The position numbers and the translations under genes are program-made. The notes under the pieces are model-generated. The model made no database searches. It was not told the origin of the DNA and saw nothing but the letters and a program-made list of their open reading frames with translations. From assembly GCA_025459125.1 (NCBI GenBank), contig JALORE010000021.1, positions 1-39,435 on the forward strand: 39,435 nt of DNA, read 5' to 3'. This document shows, piece by piece, positions 39,423 to 39,435 of this stretch. Source of the stretch: Planctomycetota bacterium. GTDB lineage: Bacteria > Planctomycetota > Phycisphaerae > Sedimentisphaerales > Anaerobacaceae. Positions within the stretch are counted from its first letter, which is position 1. The number at the start of each line of letters is the position of its first letter.

Positions 39423-39435
39423 AGAGATCTCTTGA

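Overview
The window looks like a chromosomal segment of a GC-rich planctomycete, most likely of the Phycisphaerae / Sedimentisphaerales type. This rests on family content, not on any marker gene. Supporting signs are secreted LamG-jellyroll proteins, an expanded array of prepilin-type 'FTLIELL' proteins, a URO-D-family methyltransferase-like protein, a SpoIVB/S55-family protein, and many dispersed palindromic repeats between genes. No rRNA, tRNA, CRISPR array, transposase or phage gene was found.

Layout. 1-8000 (minus strand): the start of a GH38-like zinc hydrolase cut by the window edge, a secreted M4 (thermolysin-type) metalloprotease, and two related secreted LamG proteins. 8001-8708 has no protein gene but holds two composite palindromic repeats flanking a possible small RNA with its own promoter and terminator. 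8709-11219 (minus): a membrane-anchored protein, a thymidylate-synthase-family protein (ATGA overlap) and a cytoplasmic-looking parvulin. 11535-14391 (plus): ribE, pdxA and rsmA, probably one operon.

14905-22333 (plus): eight consecutive prepilin-type genes behind a strong sigma70-type promoter. By sequence they fall into the order A A B A A B C C. The B and C genes begin inside a roughly 130-bp AT-armed palindromic repeat that supplies the Shine-Dalgarno, the start codon and an unusual leader of exactly 40 residues. This is the most unusual part of the window.

22441-27585 (minus): S55-family protein, beta-propeller protein and a class I fumarase alpha subunit without its beta partner. A divergent promoter pair sharing one palindromic -35 box leads the other way into a TPR-like membrane protein, an RluA-type pseudouridine synthase, Der GTPase and CstA (27794-33135, plus). 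33211-35513 (minus): a small lipoprotein, the diadenylate cyclase CdaA (active-site DGA changed to DMA) and a YbbR/CdaR-like protein, behind a near-consensus promoter. 35918-39211: a URO-D-family protein (plus), an ACT-like small regulator (minus) and an NAD(P)H-dependent FMN reductase (plus). The right edge carries a tandem plus inverted repeat that may be the end of a mobile element.

All calls come from reading motifs by eye. No database search or folding program was run.
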